A stretch of DNA of 17,697 nucleotides from Caryophanales bacterium UBA7581 (GTDB lineage Bacteria > Bacillota_I > Bacilli_A > RFN20 > CAG-826), in contig DLKT01000053.1 of the NCBI GenBank assembly GCA_002477825.1, forward strand, positions 1,535-19,231, written 5' to 3'. A program made the translations under genes and the position numbers. The notes beneath the pieces were generated by a model that searched no databases, had not been told where the DNA came from, and saw only the letters and a program-made list of their open reading frames with translations. This document shows positions 1 to 8,880 of this stretch, in pieces (position 1 is the first letter of the stretch; every line of letters begins with the position of its first letter).

Positions 1-719
1 GAGTCCATCGCATAATAAACCGCTAAAGGGTCATGTAAAACAGGATTAAACCAACAGGTCTTTTTCCACATTCGAATTAAAGAAGCACAATAGCCATTAA
101 TGGTGTCATCATAAAACTCTAGCACTTTTTTGGTTTGTTCATCATTCAATTGTACCTGCCAGGTAACATCTCCACCTATAAAATGAATATTCAAATCCTC
201 GCGCATTAAAATATCATAAGCTTCTGGATCCATCGCCGCATTATATTCAACAAATTGTTCAAAGAAACAACCGCCCATAGTGATAATCTTGTCAATCTTT
301 TTAAAAGCTTCTTTATCTTTTTGTACTGCTCTAGCAAGATTCGTTGCAGGGCCAATAGCGACAATAATTAAGTCTTTTCCATAGCGATAGCAACTATCAA
401 TCATCGCATCGATAGCGTCTTCCTCATTTTGGTTGACAGGACGATATTCGTCTAGCAATAAATCTTCAGAAAACTGACAAAATGTTGCTTGTTCATCTAC
501 TTTATAAGCATAGGGCTGAGCGTATCCTTTATAAACTGGAATTTGCTTATCCATCATTTTTACGATTTTATTCGCCAGTCTCGCTCTTAAATCTGTATTT
601 TTAAAAACGGTAGAAATTCCAACAATTTCTGCTTTCATTTTTAAAAGCATAATGAGGGCTAAGGCATCATCAATATCATCACCAATATCCGTATCTAAAA
701 ATATTTTTTTATTTTTCAT
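1..719 (-). CDS. Nucleoside hydrolase (IunH/RihA-like), 3' end missing
   Basis: Predicted N-ribosyl hydrolase of the inosine-uridine preferring family, which splits nucleosides into ribose and base in the cytoplasm using a bound calcium. The 239 visible residues open with the calcium-binding signature DTDIGDDIDDAL at residues 9-20. Further on come a MGG segment, EYNAAMDPEAYDIL, GGDVT and, just before the edge, VLHDPLAVYY, the family's His-Asp pair. The family is usually about 310 residues, so roughly 70 are off the left side. The start overlaps the last 11 bases of the upstream ATPase gene. A tandem ATG gives an alternative start at 722. No good ribosome binding site lies at the usual distance, so translation is probably coupled to the ATPase. 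Its place at the end of a GH32 transport operon is unusual, and the true substrate may not be a normal nucleoside. Confidence 0.88.
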   Translation of the reverse strand, partial: MKNKKIFLDTDIGDDIDDALALIMLLKMKAEIVGISTVFKNTDLRARLANKIVKMMDKQIPVYKGYAQPYAYKVDEQATFCQFSEDLLLDEYRPVNQNEEDAIDAMIDSCYRYGKDLIIVAIGPATNLARAVQKDKEAFKKIDKIITMGGCFFEQFVEYNAAMDPEAYDILMREDLNIHFIGGDVTWQVQLNDEQTKKVLEFYDDTINGYCASLIRMWKKTCWFNPVLHDPLAVYYAMD

Positions 720-1713
720 CATATTTAAATTCTTTCACCCTACCTATGTTTTTGCATCTTACCACATGTTGTTCATTATTGGTATTTGTTAACGGCCACT
801 TTGAACATTCTTCATCACAATATAAACATCGACTAGAAAAACTACATCCTTCCACCCGATCTCGAACATCAGGAATTTCCATTGATTTAATTGGCACTGC
901 CGGTTTATGCCGTTCAATATCGGGATCAGGAATAGGAACCGAAGAGATTAACGCTTGCGTATAAGGATGCTTAGGATGTAATAAGACTTCATTACACGGA
1001 CCCGATTCTACAATTTCACCAAGATACATCACATATATATTACCATTTCCAACGACATAACGCACGGTCGATAAATCATGCGTAATGTAAACCACCGATA
1101 ATTTATACTCTTTATTTAAAGAGGCAATTAAGTTTAGAATAGATAATCGTAAGGATACATCAATCATTGAAATCGGTTCATCAGCAACGATGAGTTTTGG
1201 TTTTAAAGACAAAACACGAGCAATTAGAATTCTTTGTCTTTGCCCGCCCGATAATTGGTGAGGATATTTATACATAAATTGATCAGCAGGAATTAATCCA
1301 ACGGATTCAATATAATAACGAATTAAATCCGTAATCTCTTTTTTGTTGAGTTTACGATTATTCGCTTTAATCGGAGCGTACATGGATTGGAAAATCGTCT
1401 TTACCGGGTTTAAAGCTGCGTAGCTATCTTGCTGAATAAACTGCACACTTTTTCGATATTCCGCCTTTTCTGACTTACTTAACTTTGATAATTCTTTTCC
1501 TAAAAAGCATATCTTACCTGAAGTGGCTTCGTAAAGATTTGCGATAATTTTACCTAAGGTTGTTTTCCCGCACCCTGATTCACCAACCAGAGCGACGATT
1601 TCTCCTTCGTTCACACAGAAATCCAAGTTTTTAAGTACATGGATGTTTTCATTTCTTTGTAAGCCACGGGTTTGAAATACCATATTTAAATCTGTAATCT
1701 TTAAAATTTCCAT
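709..1713 (-). CDS. Opp/Dpp-family ABC importer ATPase (OppF-like)
   Basis: Cytoplasmic ATPase that powers import together with its partner at 1715-2710. Walker A GESGCGKTT lies at 44-52, the Q-loop Gln near 95, the signature LSGGQRQ at 154-160, Walker B ending ADE at about 177-179, and the switch His at 212. The C-terminal oligopeptide-transporter extension carries a Cys cluster (GCSFSSRCLYCDEEC), as in OppF/DppF proteins where such cysteines may hold an iron-sulfur cluster. At 334 residues it has normal length. The start has AGGAG seven bases upstream, and the gap from the previous stop is one base. Peptide-type ATPases serve peptide, nickel and some oligosaccharide importers, so the substrate cannot be read from this protein; the neighbouring GH32 genes suggest a sugar. 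Confidence 0.95.
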   Translation of the reverse strand: MEILKITDLNMVFQTRGLQRNENIHVLKNLDFCVNEGEIVALVGESGCGKTTLGKIIANLYEATSGKICFLGKELSKLSKSEKAEYRKSVQFIQQDSYAALNPVKTIFQSMYAPIKANNRKLNKKEITDLIRYYIESVGLIPADQFMYKYPHQLSGGQRQRILIARVLSLKPKLIVADEPISMIDVSLRLSILNLIASLNKEYKLSVVYITHDLSTVRYVVGNGNIYVMYLGEIVESGPCNEVLLHPKHPYTQALISSVPIPDPDIERHKPAVPIKSMEIPDVRDRVEGCSFSSRCLYCDEECSKWPLTNTNNEQHVVRCKNIGRVKEFKYDEK

Positions 1714-1714
1714 C

Positions 1715-2710
1715 TTACTTCTCCTCTACATACAAATGACATGCGATGAAATGATCATCCTCAATTTCTTTAAACATCGGTTTTTCTAACTTACATTTCT
1801 CTGTTGCTTTTGCACAACGTTCATGGAAAGGACAACCAGTGGGAAGATTTCGAATATCAGGAGGATTACCTGGAATGGGTTGAATCTTAGAAGGCTCCAC
1901 TAAAAGCGATGGGGTGGCTTCAATAAGTCCTTTGGTATAAGGATGCATTCTTTTTCTAAAAATCGTGTAAACATCACCATATTCCATGACAGAACCCGCA
2001 TATAATACCGCAATATTATCCGCAATTTTTGCAACAACGCCGATATCGTGGGTTAATAAAATCATTGTAATTCCCATCGTTTTATTAATTTCTACAAGCT
2101 GATTAAAAATATGCTCTTGCGTAATCACATCTAATGCTGTAGTGGGCTCATCTAAAATAATAAGTTTTGGATCTAATAAAAGAGCAAAACAAATCATAAC
2201 TCTCTGTTTCATTCCACCCGATAATTGGTGAGGATAGCTTTTTAAAACTCTATTTTTATCTAACTTTGTTATATCGAGTAACTTTTCTACTTTTTCATCG
2301 AAGGCAATTTTATCTTCCTTTGTTTTGATTTTACCATGATAATAGGCTGTCTCATAAAATTGATCATAAATTGTCATCAATGGATTTAAAGTAGATTGTG
2401 AGGCTTGAAATACCATAGAAACTTCTTCCCAACGGAAATGATTAATTTTCTTATCACTTAATGTTGCCACATTAATGGGGCCGTTTTCGTCCATGAAAAG
2501 AACTTCTCCACCCGTAATTTTCCCGGGATAAGAAATGCACGAAAGTAAAGAAGAAACTAAAGTGGTTTTTCCACTTCCAGATTCACCAACAAAAGCCGTA
2601 ACTTTTCCTTTTTCAATTTGTAAAGAAACGTCATTAATCGCTTTTAAATGCTGTTTATTTAAAATATACTCAATCGTTATATGATTGAATTGTACCAAAA
2701 TGTCCTTCAT
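1715..2710 (-). CDS. Opp/Dpp-family ABC importer ATPase (OppD-like)
   Basis: Second ATPase of the heterodimeric import motor. Walker A GESGSGKTT is at 42-50, the signature LSGGMKQ at 163-169, Walker B LIILDE at 183-188 and the switch His at 221. The C-terminal oligo_HPY-type extension has GNPPDIRNLPTGCPFHERC, with Cys at 293, 299, 306 and 324 matching the cluster typical of DppD/OppD. The length of 331 residues is normal. GAGG stands eight bases before the ATG, and one base separates it from the stop of the upstream permease gene, which indicates coupled translation. The two ATPases are clearly distinct in sequence, as is usual for the Opp D/F pair. Confidence 0.95.
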   Translation of the reverse strand: MKDILVQFNHITIEYILNKQHLKAINDVSLQIEKGKVTAFVGESGSGKTTLVSSLLSCISYPGKITGGEVLFMDENGPINVATLSDKKINHFRWEEVSMVFQASQSTLNPLMTIYDQFYETAYYHGKIKTKEDKIAFDEKVEKLLDITKLDKNRVLKSYPHQLSGGMKQRVMICFALLLDPKLIILDEPTTALDVITQEHIFNQLVEINKTMGITMILLTHDIGVVAKIADNIAVLYAGSVMEYGDVYTIFRKRMHPYTKGLIEATPSLLVEPSKIQPIPGNPPDIRNLPTGCPFHERCAKATEKCKLEKPMFKEIEDDHFIACHLYVEEK

Positions 2711-2711
2711 A

Positions 2712-3629
2712 CTAATTTCCTCGCAATCTTGGATTCACTAATTCATCTAATCCATTTGAAAATAAGATAGAACCAATTTGGAAAATCATAATTGCAACAA
2801 TCGGCGCAATAATACACATTCTTGCTGCAGGAATTGAAAGTGCTCCACTATTTCTTGCATTAATAATAATACCGCCCCAGTTCGTCGGTTCATAAAGCGC
2901 TAATCCTAAAGTCATCATACCGACAGAAGCAGTAATACCATTTCTCATGCTACTAATAAAACTAATTGCTACATAAGAGAAGATATTAGGCAATAATTCC
3001 TTAAAAGCAATATGTCCCTTGCTTAAGCCCATTACACTACAGATTTGAATAAAATCTCTTTCTTTTAAAGAAATAATTTGACTCCGTATGGCTCTTGCTA
3101 GTCCTGGCCAAGCAAAAATAGCAAGCAGTAATGCTAAAGTAAAGTTATCTCGTATTGTTAAGAACATCGACATAATAAGAAGAATCGGAAAAGTTGGTAA
3201 AGACATAAATAAATTGATAATTAACGAAATTATCCGATCAAACCATCCACCAAAATAACCACTGATAATACCTATTACACAACCTAATCCAACCGTAAGA
3301 ATAGCGGTATAAAAAGCAATTTCCATTACATCTTTAGTCCCGTATACCATCATTTTAAATAAGTCACGTCCTAATCCATCGGTTCCTAACCAATGCTTAG
3401 AACTAGGCCCTAAATACATTTCTGAATAATTAGTTGCGCTATCATAAGGAAATATAAGACGTCCAAATAAGGTAAAAAACAAAAATATCGCTAGAATAAT
3501 AAAACCCGTAAAGGCTTTTTTGTTTGCATAAATGGTTTTAAAGAAGAACTTTAACCAATCACCGAGAGCTTTAAAGAATGCTTTAAAATAGAGAGGTAAA
3601 GTTTTAAAAAATACTTTTATTTTTTTCAT
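2712..3629 (-). CDS. Opp/Dpp-family ABC permease (OppC-like)
   Basis: Inner-membrane permease of the peptide-type importer. A long basic N-terminal stretch precedes the first membrane helix (about residues 38-60), as in OppC/DppC. The binding-protein-dependent permease domain follows with several helices. The cytoplasmic EAA loop that docks the ATPases is recognisable as FIQICSVMGLSKGHIAFKEL followed by LPN. I chose the ATG at 3629 (305 residues) rather than an in-frame GTG nine bases upstream: that GTG forms part of the ribosome binding site AGAAGGTG, spaced six bases from the ATG. The gap to the upstream permease stop is 12 bases. Nothing is missing or broken. Confidence 0.94.
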   Translation of the reverse strand: MKKIKVFFKTLPLYFKAFFKALGDWLKFFFKTIYANKKAFTGFIILAIFLFFTLFGRLIFPYDSATNYSEMYLGPSSKHWLGTDGLGRDLFKMMVYGTKDVMEIAFYTAILTVGLGCVIGIISGYFGGWFDRIISLIINLFMSLPTFPILLIMSMFLTIRDNFTLALLLAIFAWPGLARAIRSQIISLKERDFIQICSVMGLSKGHIAFKELLPNIFSYVAISFISSMRNGITASVGMMTLGLALYEPTNWGGIIINARNSGALSIPAARMCIIAPIVAIMIFQIGSILFSNGLDELVNPRLRGN

Positions 3630-3641
3630 CGTTATCACCTT

Positions 3642-4658
3642 CTATTTCGTTCTTACCCGTGGGTCTAATAGTCCACACAAGAAATCGGCGAATAAATTTG
3701 CCACAATAATTAAAAAAGATAAGAAAACAAATAAACCTTGCACAACAAAGTAATCCCGTTTTCCAATATACATTGTAAAAGCTTTTCCAATTCCAGGATA
3801 AGCAAAGACGCTTTCCATAACAGCTGAACCGCCAAACAAAAAGGCAAAAGAGATTACTAAACTTGTAATTAAAGGAAGCATCGCGTTTTTCCGCAAATAC
3901 TTTTTCTCAATCACTCGTTTAGGAATACCTCTTACAATCGCAGCGTTCACGTAATCATCACCTAATACCGCTACCGCACTGCCTTTGGCTTGTAATGCCC
4001 AACCACCGATTTGAGCAATCGTATAAGTGATGATGGGTAAAGCAGCGTGGCGTAAAATAGAAAATAAATAAGGAAAGAAATTCCCCACGGTTTCTAAATC
4101 ATACGCCCCATAAGTCGGAAACCAACCTAAAGTAGAGCCAAACACCATTAATAAAATGATGCCTAATAAATAATCAGGAATCGATGAAGTTAATGTAATG
4201 ATACTTGAATAAACAGTATCTACCGGACTATTTCGATGTGTTGCCATTTTAATTCCCATTCTTGTTCCAATAAAGAAGGATAAAAGTAATGAAACCGCAC
4301 TGACTAATAAAGTCCATGGTAAATATTCTTTAATAATAGAATTGGCCGTAATGTTTTCTTGGAACATGGATTGTCCTAGATTTCCCTTCAATAAATTTCC
4401 AATATATTGAAAGAATGAAACAAAAATATTTTGATTTGGATCGTATTTCAACATCATTACGGCTTGACGATATGCCTCTTCATAAGACCAATGGTGCGTA
4501 TTCTGTAGTGTTAATGCATAATTATGCACCACATCTCCTGGCATTGATTTAATTAAAATAAAAGAAATAATAATCGTTAAAAATAGTGTGAGTAATGTTA
4601 AAAGTATTTTGGTCCAAAAATATCTCGTTTTATAGAAGAATATTTTTATCTTTTCCAT
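3642..4658 (-). CDS. Opp/Dpp-family ABC permease (OppB-like)
   Basis: First permease of the importer, 338 residues. An N-terminal helix (about 15-40) is followed by the extracytoplasmic segment typical of OppB, then a permease core with about five more helices. The EAA-type loop reads VNAAIVRGIPKRVIEKKYLR followed by KNAMLPLIT, near residues 238-265, and contacts an ATPase. The ribosome binding site GGAG overlaps the end of the binding-protein gene, whose stop is five bases away, so the two are probably co-translated. Like other OppB/DppB proteins it ends with DPRVR close to the C-terminus. Confidence 0.94.
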   Translation of the reverse strand: MEKIKIFFYKTRYFWTKILLTLLTLFLTIIISFILIKSMPGDVVHNYALTLQNTHHWSYEEAYRQAVMMLKYDPNQNIFVSFFQYIGNLLKGNLGQSMFQENITANSIIKEYLPWTLLVSAVSLLLSFFIGTRMGIKMATHRNSPVDTVYSSIITLTSSIPDYLLGIILLMVFGSTLGWFPTYGAYDLETVGNFFPYLFSILRHAALPIITYTIAQIGGWALQAKGSAVAVLGDDYVNAAIVRGIPKRVIEKKYLRKNAMLPLITSLVISFAFLFGGSAVMESVFAYPGIGKAFTMYIGKRDYFVVQGLFVFLSFLIIVANLFADFLCGLLDPRVRTK

Positions 4659-4663
4659 TTTTA

Positions 4664-6532
4664 CTACTCTCCTGCAGGATATAATCTTCCGTTATATAGT
4701 GCGCTTCCGTGGTCGTAGAAAAGAATGGCATAAAGCATATCAATATGGTCTTTTGTTCCTCCAGTAGGAATGTATTGAACATCTCTATTTTCTTGAACTT
4801 TATCCATATAAGGGAGTCCTGCTATCTTTTTCATATTATAAATTCCACCCGAAGCTTCTTGGAACATATTAATTCCAAAGTTTAAATTACAGGCACCAAT
4901 GACTAAATCATCTACCGCAGTAGTAAGTTGTTCATCTTGATAAGTTAACATATAATCTAAATAATCTGTTGGTTTAAAGGTATGCGCATTGTAACCCACT
5001 TGTTCTTGGTCAATAAATTGTTTAATTCCTGCTGTTGCCCCAACACCTGATTTATATACTTCATTAAAACAGGCGGATGGATAGTTATAAGAAGCATTAT
5101 AGGAAGTATTATCACAAACGAGGTCATACGGACAAGATTCACTTGTGGCCATCGCATAGAATTCGCCATATCCAGCGGCTCTTTTTAAGCTAGCCTGAAT
5201 GCCAAAAGCCGCTAATTGTGCTTGAACTTGTTCCGCAATACTACTTGGAACAGTATTAGAACCATCATAACCAATAATGAGTTCAACTAGTTTTCCTTGT
5301 TGATCATACCATTTTCCGCTTTTGCGAGACCAACCTGCGATTTTTAAAAGTTCGGTTGCTTTATTCAAGTCAAATTCATAAGTAAATTGCGTTTCTACTT
5401 GTTTTTTTGCACCATCACTTAACCAAGTATCTAAATCGGTATCTGTCATACCATTCATTGGTGTCCAGGATGTCGTTGCGTAGTAGCAAGCTAATTTTCT
5501 CACTTCATTCCGATCAAAAATGTATTGAAAAGCATCTCTAACCTTCTTTGTCCATAAGGTTGATGCTTTATTCATATTGAATTTAACACCATGTGTATAA
5601 GGAGATAAAACTTTATAGAAAGCAATATTTTGATTGCGTTGCAAAATATTATCAATCGTAGGTTTGCTTGGTGTATTTAACCATAAATCAATACTTCCAT
5701 TAATAATCATACTTGCAAATAAACTTGCATCACCAATACTATTAATGAGTTTAATAGTTTTAAAGCCCACTTTATCCGTATTATACCAATCCGGATTCTT
5801 TTCTAAAATCATTTCATTTGCATCATACGCTTTGATTTTATAAGGTCCTGTTGCAGGAAAATAGGTTGGATTAAAATCTTGATAAGAAGAATATGTGCCA
5901 CTTAAAGTAATCGCATCTTCATCTTTTAAAATACGATTAAATGGAGACATCGTAGGATCTTCATTAAAATCCTTCTCTGGTGAAGCATCATAGATGCCTT
6001 TACAAATATCTACATAATTTTTAAACACTTGATAAGGCACGGTTACACTTCGATCCGTTACTAAAAGTAGAGTCTTAACTTGCTCCGCTGGTTCAAAATG
6101 TTCATTCCAAGTAAATTGGACCGTATAATCATCTAAAGCTTCAATTTTTCTTAAATAGTTTGAAACGGTCGAAGTATTTAAATAATAGTAAGAAACAATG
6201 TCCATTGCTTTTAATGGTTCATTGGTATAATGCCATTTGACATCTTCTCTTAATTTTACAATTGATGTATGATCACTTAAATGTTCAATGCTTTTTGCAG
6301 TTGAATAATATACTTCATCTCTTGTTCTTAGATAATCTCCAAGACCTTCGACAACATACCATGATACAGGCCCCATATCCGCGCCACTAAAGAAATGGCC
6401 ACCTAAACCTTCGGCTGTCCAAGAGTGGGCATAACATAATTGATCATTTTTTTGTTGGTTGCCCCCACAAGACATCACAAGCGCTGAACTGATTACGGTA
6501 AAGGCTGTAATTATTAATTTTTTATGTTTCAT
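4664..6532 (-). CDS. Opp-family (SBP_bac_5) solute-binding lipoprotein
   Basis: Extracellular lipid-anchored receptor for the ABC importer. I place the start at the ATG at 6532 (622 residues), because a perfect AGGAGG lies seven bases upstream; a farther upstream in-frame start would put eight residues before the signal peptide. The signal is MKHKK plus a hydrophobic core ending VMSC, with the lipidated Cys at 22. The rest fits family 5 binding proteins (peptide, nickel and some oligosaccharide receptors): GPYKIKAYD, EKNPDWYN, GVKFNMNKAS, VRDAFQYIFDR and EQVQAQLAAFGI are typical blocks. It is longer than the usual 520-560 residues. It sits directly after two GH32 genes and before four matching transporter genes, so its ligand is probably a fructo-oligosaccharide or fructosylated compound; this is inference. 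Confidence 0.92.
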   Translation of the reverse strand: MKHKKLIITAFTVISSALVMSCGGNQQKNDQLCYAHSWTAEGLGGHFFSGADMGPVSWYVVEGLGDYLRTRDEVYYSTAKSIEHLSDHTSIVKLREDVKWHYTNEPLKAMDIVSYYYLNTSTVSNYLRKIEALDDYTVQFTWNEHFEPAEQVKTLLLVTDRSVTVPYQVFKNYVDICKGIYDASPEKDFNEDPTMSPFNRILKDEDAITLSGTYSSYQDFNPTYFPATGPYKIKAYDANEMILEKNPDWYNTDKVGFKTIKLINSIGDASLFASMIINGSIDLWLNTPSKPTIDNILQRNQNIAFYKVLSPYTHGVKFNMNKASTLWTKKVRDAFQYIFDRNEVRKLACYYATTSWTPMNGMTDTDLDTWLSDGAKKQVETQFTYEFDLNKATELLKIAGWSRKSGKWYDQQGKLVELIIGYDGSNTVPSSIAEQVQAQLAAFGIQASLKRAAGYGEFYAMATSESCPYDLVCDNTSYNASYNYPSACFNEVYKSGVGATAGIKQFIDQEQVGYNAHTFKPTDYLDYMLTYQDEQLTTAVDDLVIGACNLNFGINMFQEASGGIYNMKKIAGLPYMDKVQENRDVQYIPTGGTKDHIDMLYAILFYDHGSALYNGRLYPAGE

Positions 6533-6546
6533 ATTCTTTCCTCCTA

Positions 6547-8880
6547 TTATTCCCAATATGCGGGCTTATTAAATCCATAAGCACTGGATAGAGAAATCAC
6601 TTTAATTTGTTTGATTTTTGCTTTGCCATTTTTGGTATAAAGCTTGATGGAATTCGAGGCTTCATATTTATTGAACACCATCGTTGAAATCTCATTTTTA
6701 TCGTTGAGATAACATTCAACAAATGAACGATCTACAAATATTTTGAATCGGATATTTCCTTCAATTAGCTGAATTCCCCCACCGGACATATGATTCTTGA
6801 GTAACAAGGATGACTTAGAAGTATCACAATTAAAAATTTGTGTTTCCATATCATAACTCAACAATATTTGTTCGCCCGTGGAAGCTCCATATTTCACATA
6901 GGCTCCTACTTTGGTATCGCCATTTAATTCAAATTCAACATCTAACATATAAGCATCTGAATGAATTGTATCTAACATTGTGTTAACAGAAGAAATATTC
7001 ATTGAAGCATTTTCAAGATTTAATAATTCTTCTTTATATAAAGTTTCATAATCCTTCATTACTTGAAAAGAAACTTGACCTTGTTCATCTAAATAAATCT
7101 CTTTCCACAAAGTTTGTGCACCATTCCAATCCGATAAATAAGCATCACTAGAAGACATTGGTGTGCGGATCATTGACGTCATGAGTGTACGTTGATTTTT
7201 AGTGTCATAGAAACCAGAAGCCGCTAAAGCCATACTCGTTGCCCCTAAATCATAACGTTGAGGCGTAGGATCATCGGGAGTAAACACACCTGTATTCTTA
7301 TTAAAGTTTCCTATCCAATAAGTTACTGAATTTCTACTTCCATAGATAGGTGAAACCATTAACATATATTTCGATATGGTTTTATCTTGATTATAAATCT
7401 TAAATAAATTCGGTAACTCATAAGTGGAACCTAATTGATCTTTATATTGACTCGTACTTCCGCTATAACAAACACCGAGATATTCCCATGATGTTAACTC
7501 ATCGTTGGTCGCTTTATAGATGAAAACGGCACCATCTGAGGAATTGATTGGGGCGTTATTTCCTCCAATCAACATAAAATAATCACCATCTTCTTGATAA
7601 ACAAAAGGATCTCTAAATTCGTAACGATTAGAAATAGAACCTTGATGAATAATTTTCACATTGGACTTTTCCCAGTCCGTTAAATTAGGATCATTTAAAT
7701 CTTTAGGACGTGCATAACTAATAGAATTAAAATATTCATTTCCTTCGTTTACACCTGTATAAAACATGATGGGATTTCCCTTTTTGTCTAAAATACATGA
7801 ACCTGAAAAAGTTTGCGAATCATCAATATGATTACTAGATGGAGTTAATGCAGGCGTTACCGCCTCCCAATGCACTAAATCATCACTAACAAGATGTCCC
7901 CAACGTTGACCATTTTGATAAAATGCTCTAAAGGGATTATGCTGATTAAATACATGATACTTCCCATGATAGTAAAAAGCGCCATAAAACTCATTCGACC
8001 ATCCGAGAGGATTTCGCATATGATATTGTGGAGCATAGCGATCATCGCTTAATGTTTCATAAGAAAATACAATCCCTGAACTTCTTTTTTTCTCTTGTGC
8101 TATTTTAGCATAAGAAGCAATTTGCTTATCGCTTATATATTCTTTATATACTTTTAAGTCATCTAATAAACCATTAAAATGATTTAATTGATGACCTTCA
8201 AAATCCATACATACAAAATTTTTTCCTACAATAAACTCACTTTCTGATGGGATAAACTCATAGTTTTTAAAACGGAGTGAGTTTACTAATTGATCATTAA
8301 GGAAAATTTGTAACAAAGCTTGCGCTTTATGATAACGAATGGCGACATAACTCCAATCATAAAGTGGGATAATGGCTTCTTCACTCATAATTGCGCTTAA
8401 ACTTCCCTTGGTTGTTCCAATCGTAACTTTCCAAATTCCATATTGGGCTAAAGATACTTCAATGCCTTTTCCACCTTGAAAATTACTAAAGATCGTCGTA
8501 TATTGTCCATCATTTCTTTCATAAGCGCGAGGCGCTACATAGAAAGAAAGAGAAAAATCACTATTTCCAAAATCAATTTTATCTCCCATAAAAGAAACAC
8601 TATTCCCATCAAATGAGATAGCGTTTCCATTTACTCCCTCTACGCACGGCACTTCTTCATTACTTTTATAAGCCGCATTTTTAAAAACATATTCTAGAGC
8701 ATATTCTTTATTTGTAATGGAGTCGGAAACTTGATTATTGGTTGTTGAATCAAAAGTAAAATGCATCGCAAGATTTTCTTTTTTATCGTCAACTTCATCG
8801 GGGGTCGAAACTCCGCATGAGGAAATCATAGATACAACTCCTAAAATGGTTAAGGCCGATTTTACACTCTTATCCCTCAT
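6547..8880 (-). CDS. Surface lipoprotein: LamG domain + GH32 domain with altered nucleophile loop
   Basis: Cell-surface glycoside hydrolase family 32 protein, 777 residues from the ATG at 8880 (an in-frame TTG nine bases upstream is less likely). A lipoprotein signal ends ISSC with Cys at 22. Residues about 37-250 look like a LamG/concanavalin-A-like domain (LAMHFTFDS, GNAISFDG, FNGLLDDLKVYKE). The GH32 five-blade propeller begins with APQYHM near 283, has FSGS near 358, the transition-state motif RDP with Asp at 424, and ELPNLF with the probable acid/base Glu at 488. A C-terminal beta-sandwich contains FVDRSFVECYLND. The nucleophile motif, normally W-x-N-D-P-N-G, reads WSNEFYG, so Glu 296 stands where Asp is expected. 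The gene starts inside the last 11 bases of the preceding GH32 gene. It probably trims fructans outside the cell, but activity is uncertain given the loop. Confidence 0.9.
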   Translation of the reverse strand: MRDKSVKSALTILGVVSMISSCGVSTPDEVDDKKENLAMHFTFDSTTNNQVSDSITNKEYALEYVFKNAAYKSNEEVPCVEGVNGNAISFDGNSVSFMGDKIDFGNSDFSLSFYVAPRAYERNDGQYTTIFSNFQGGKGIEVSLAQYGIWKVTIGTTKGSLSAIMSEEAIIPLYDWSYVAIRYHKAQALLQIFLNDQLVNSLRFKNYEFIPSESEFIVGKNFVCMDFEGHQLNHFNGLLDDLKVYKEYISDKQIASYAKIAQEKKRSSGIVFSYETLSDDRYAPQYHMRNPLGWSNEFYGAFYYHGKYHVFNQHNPFRAFYQNGQRWGHLVSDDLVHWEAVTPALTPSSNHIDDSQTFSGSCILDKKGNPIMFYTGVNEGNEYFNSISYARPKDLNDPNLTDWEKSNVKIIHQGSISNRYEFRDPFVYQEDGDYFMLIGGNNAPINSSDGAVFIYKATNDELTSWEYLGVCYSGSTSQYKDQLGSTYELPNLFKIYNQDKTISKYMLMVSPIYGSRNSVTYWIGNFNKNTGVFTPDDPTPQRYDLGATSMALAASGFYDTKNQRTLMTSMIRTPMSSSDAYLSDWNGAQTLWKEIYLDEQGQVSFQVMKDYETLYKEELLNLENASMNISSVNTMLDTIHSDAYMLDVEFELNGDTKVGAYVKYGASTGEQILLSYDMETQIFNCDTSKSSLLLKNHMSGGGIQLIEGNIRFKIFVDRSFVECYLNDKNEISTMVFNKYEASNSIKLYTKNGKAKIKQIKVISLSSAYGFNKPAYWE

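Noticed and set aside
746..964. 72-codon plus-strand frame inside the OppF-like gene
   Set aside because: Antisense shadow of a clear ATPase gene; no family features.
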